A stretch of 24,566 nt of DNA from Gammaproteobacteria bacterium UBA7449. Lineage in GTDB: Bacteria; Pseudomonadota; Gammaproteobacteria; Pseudomonadales; Pseudohongiellaceae. The position numbers and the translations under genes are program-made. Positions 24,268-24,566 of this stretch are shown here, in pieces. The notes beneath the pieces are model-generated. The model did no database searches, was not told where the DNA came from, and worked only from the letters and a program-made list of their open reading frames with translations. The stretch lies in contig DLPV01000033.1 in assembly GCA_002477465.1 (NCBI GenBank), positions 6,338 through 30,903 of the forward strand, given 5' to 3'. The number at the start of each line of letters is the position of its first letter. The stretch's first letter is position 1.

Positions 24268-24566
24268 CTAGAACGTGCCGCGGATTTTTATCGCCAGTAC
24301 CGGCCCAGCGTCAGAGCAGGAATCCTCAATCTCATCGATATTCCCGGTGGCTATATTACCGTTTATGTAGCGCGTACGAACACGGCAGCGATCACGCGAA
24401 TCCCGTGCTTCGAAACGATAAACCAGGCCGCCCCAGGCCTGAACTTCGACCCAGCTAAAGATTGATCCAACTTTGGGATATTGTTCAATCTTATCCACAT
24501 CCCAGACTCTGAATTCATTGTAGAATTCGCGGCGATAGTTAAATCCCCAATTCATATTATTACGAG
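24268..24566 (-). CDS. Hypothetical protein, possibly partial at window edge
   Basis: An ATG at 24555 gives 95 residues, and the frame stays open to the window end, so the protein may start further upstream. No signal peptide or membrane segment is visible. Mid-protein there are several aromatic residues (FSWVEVQAWGGLVYRFEA), a basic segment with two Cys (CRVRTRY, DSCSDAG), and a short end IRGTF. I do not recognise a family. Composition looks like real protein, and codon use is not odd. The stop is 145 bp upstream of the rhlE promoter. Confidence 0.5.
   Translation of the reverse strand, partial: RNNMNWGFNYRREFYNEFRVWDVDKIEQYPKVGSIFSWVEVQAWGGLVYRFEARDSRDRCRVRTRYINGNIATGNIDEIEDSCSDAGPVLAIKIRGTF

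Overview
The window reads as a free-living gammaproteobacterium. RdgC, a YheS-type ABC-F protein, an RhlE-type helicase and a PspB-like protein all point that way, and the secreted quinoprotein, TonB receptor and periplasmic hydrolases suit an aquatic heterotroph. The genus cannot be named from sequence alone.

Layout. (1) 1-5462, + strand: the 3' part of an S9 (prolyl-oligopeptidase-like) peptidase, then a PQQ cofactor cluster in the order pqqA-pqqB-pqqD-pqqE-pqqC. The 23-residue PqqA precursor has its own strong ribosome binding site and is followed by two hairpins. The second is a good intrinsic terminator placed before pqqB, which suggests attenuation. (2) 5473-6691: a REP-like palindrome, then a decayed minus-strand stretch with an ABC-2 permease fragment, a shikimate kinase with an in-frame amber codon, and a possible frameshifted small secreted protein. 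(3) 6877-12564, + strand: yheS, a polyvinyl-alcohol-dehydrogenase-like PQQ enzyme with an N-terminal haem c domain, an orphan PspB-like protein and rdgC. (4) 12579-14287, - strand: a glutathione-S-transferase-like protein and a higB-higA toxin-antitoxin pair with a clear operator. (5) 14490-20042, + strand: an exported amidase, a class-C beta-lactamase-like hydrolase, an internally deleted DsbA-family remnant, a small repeat region with a C8 tract, and a TonB-dependent receptor. (6) 20309-21017, +: a broken exported protein built from about seven Cys/Trp repeats. (7) 21046-24566, - strand: a coupled transglutaminase-like/methyltransferase pair, rhlE with a leader of about 340 nt behind an extended -10 promoter, and a partial hypothetical gene at the edge.

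How the genes fit together: PqqA is the peptide substrate, PqqD its chaperone, PqqE the radical SAM cross-linking enzyme, PqqB a metallo-beta-lactamase-fold hydroxylase, and PqqC the final oxidase. The quinoprotein about 3.5 kb downstream is a natural user of the cofactor. Three to four loci are visibly broken (shikimate kinase and permease, DsbA-like, Cys/Trp repeat protein), so the region is either decaying or carries some assembly errors. I see no tRNA, rRNA, CRISPR array or intact transposase. I do not see a clearly new multi-gene system. The least familiar items are the Cys/Trp repeat protein, the long rhlE leader, and the pqqA attenuator.
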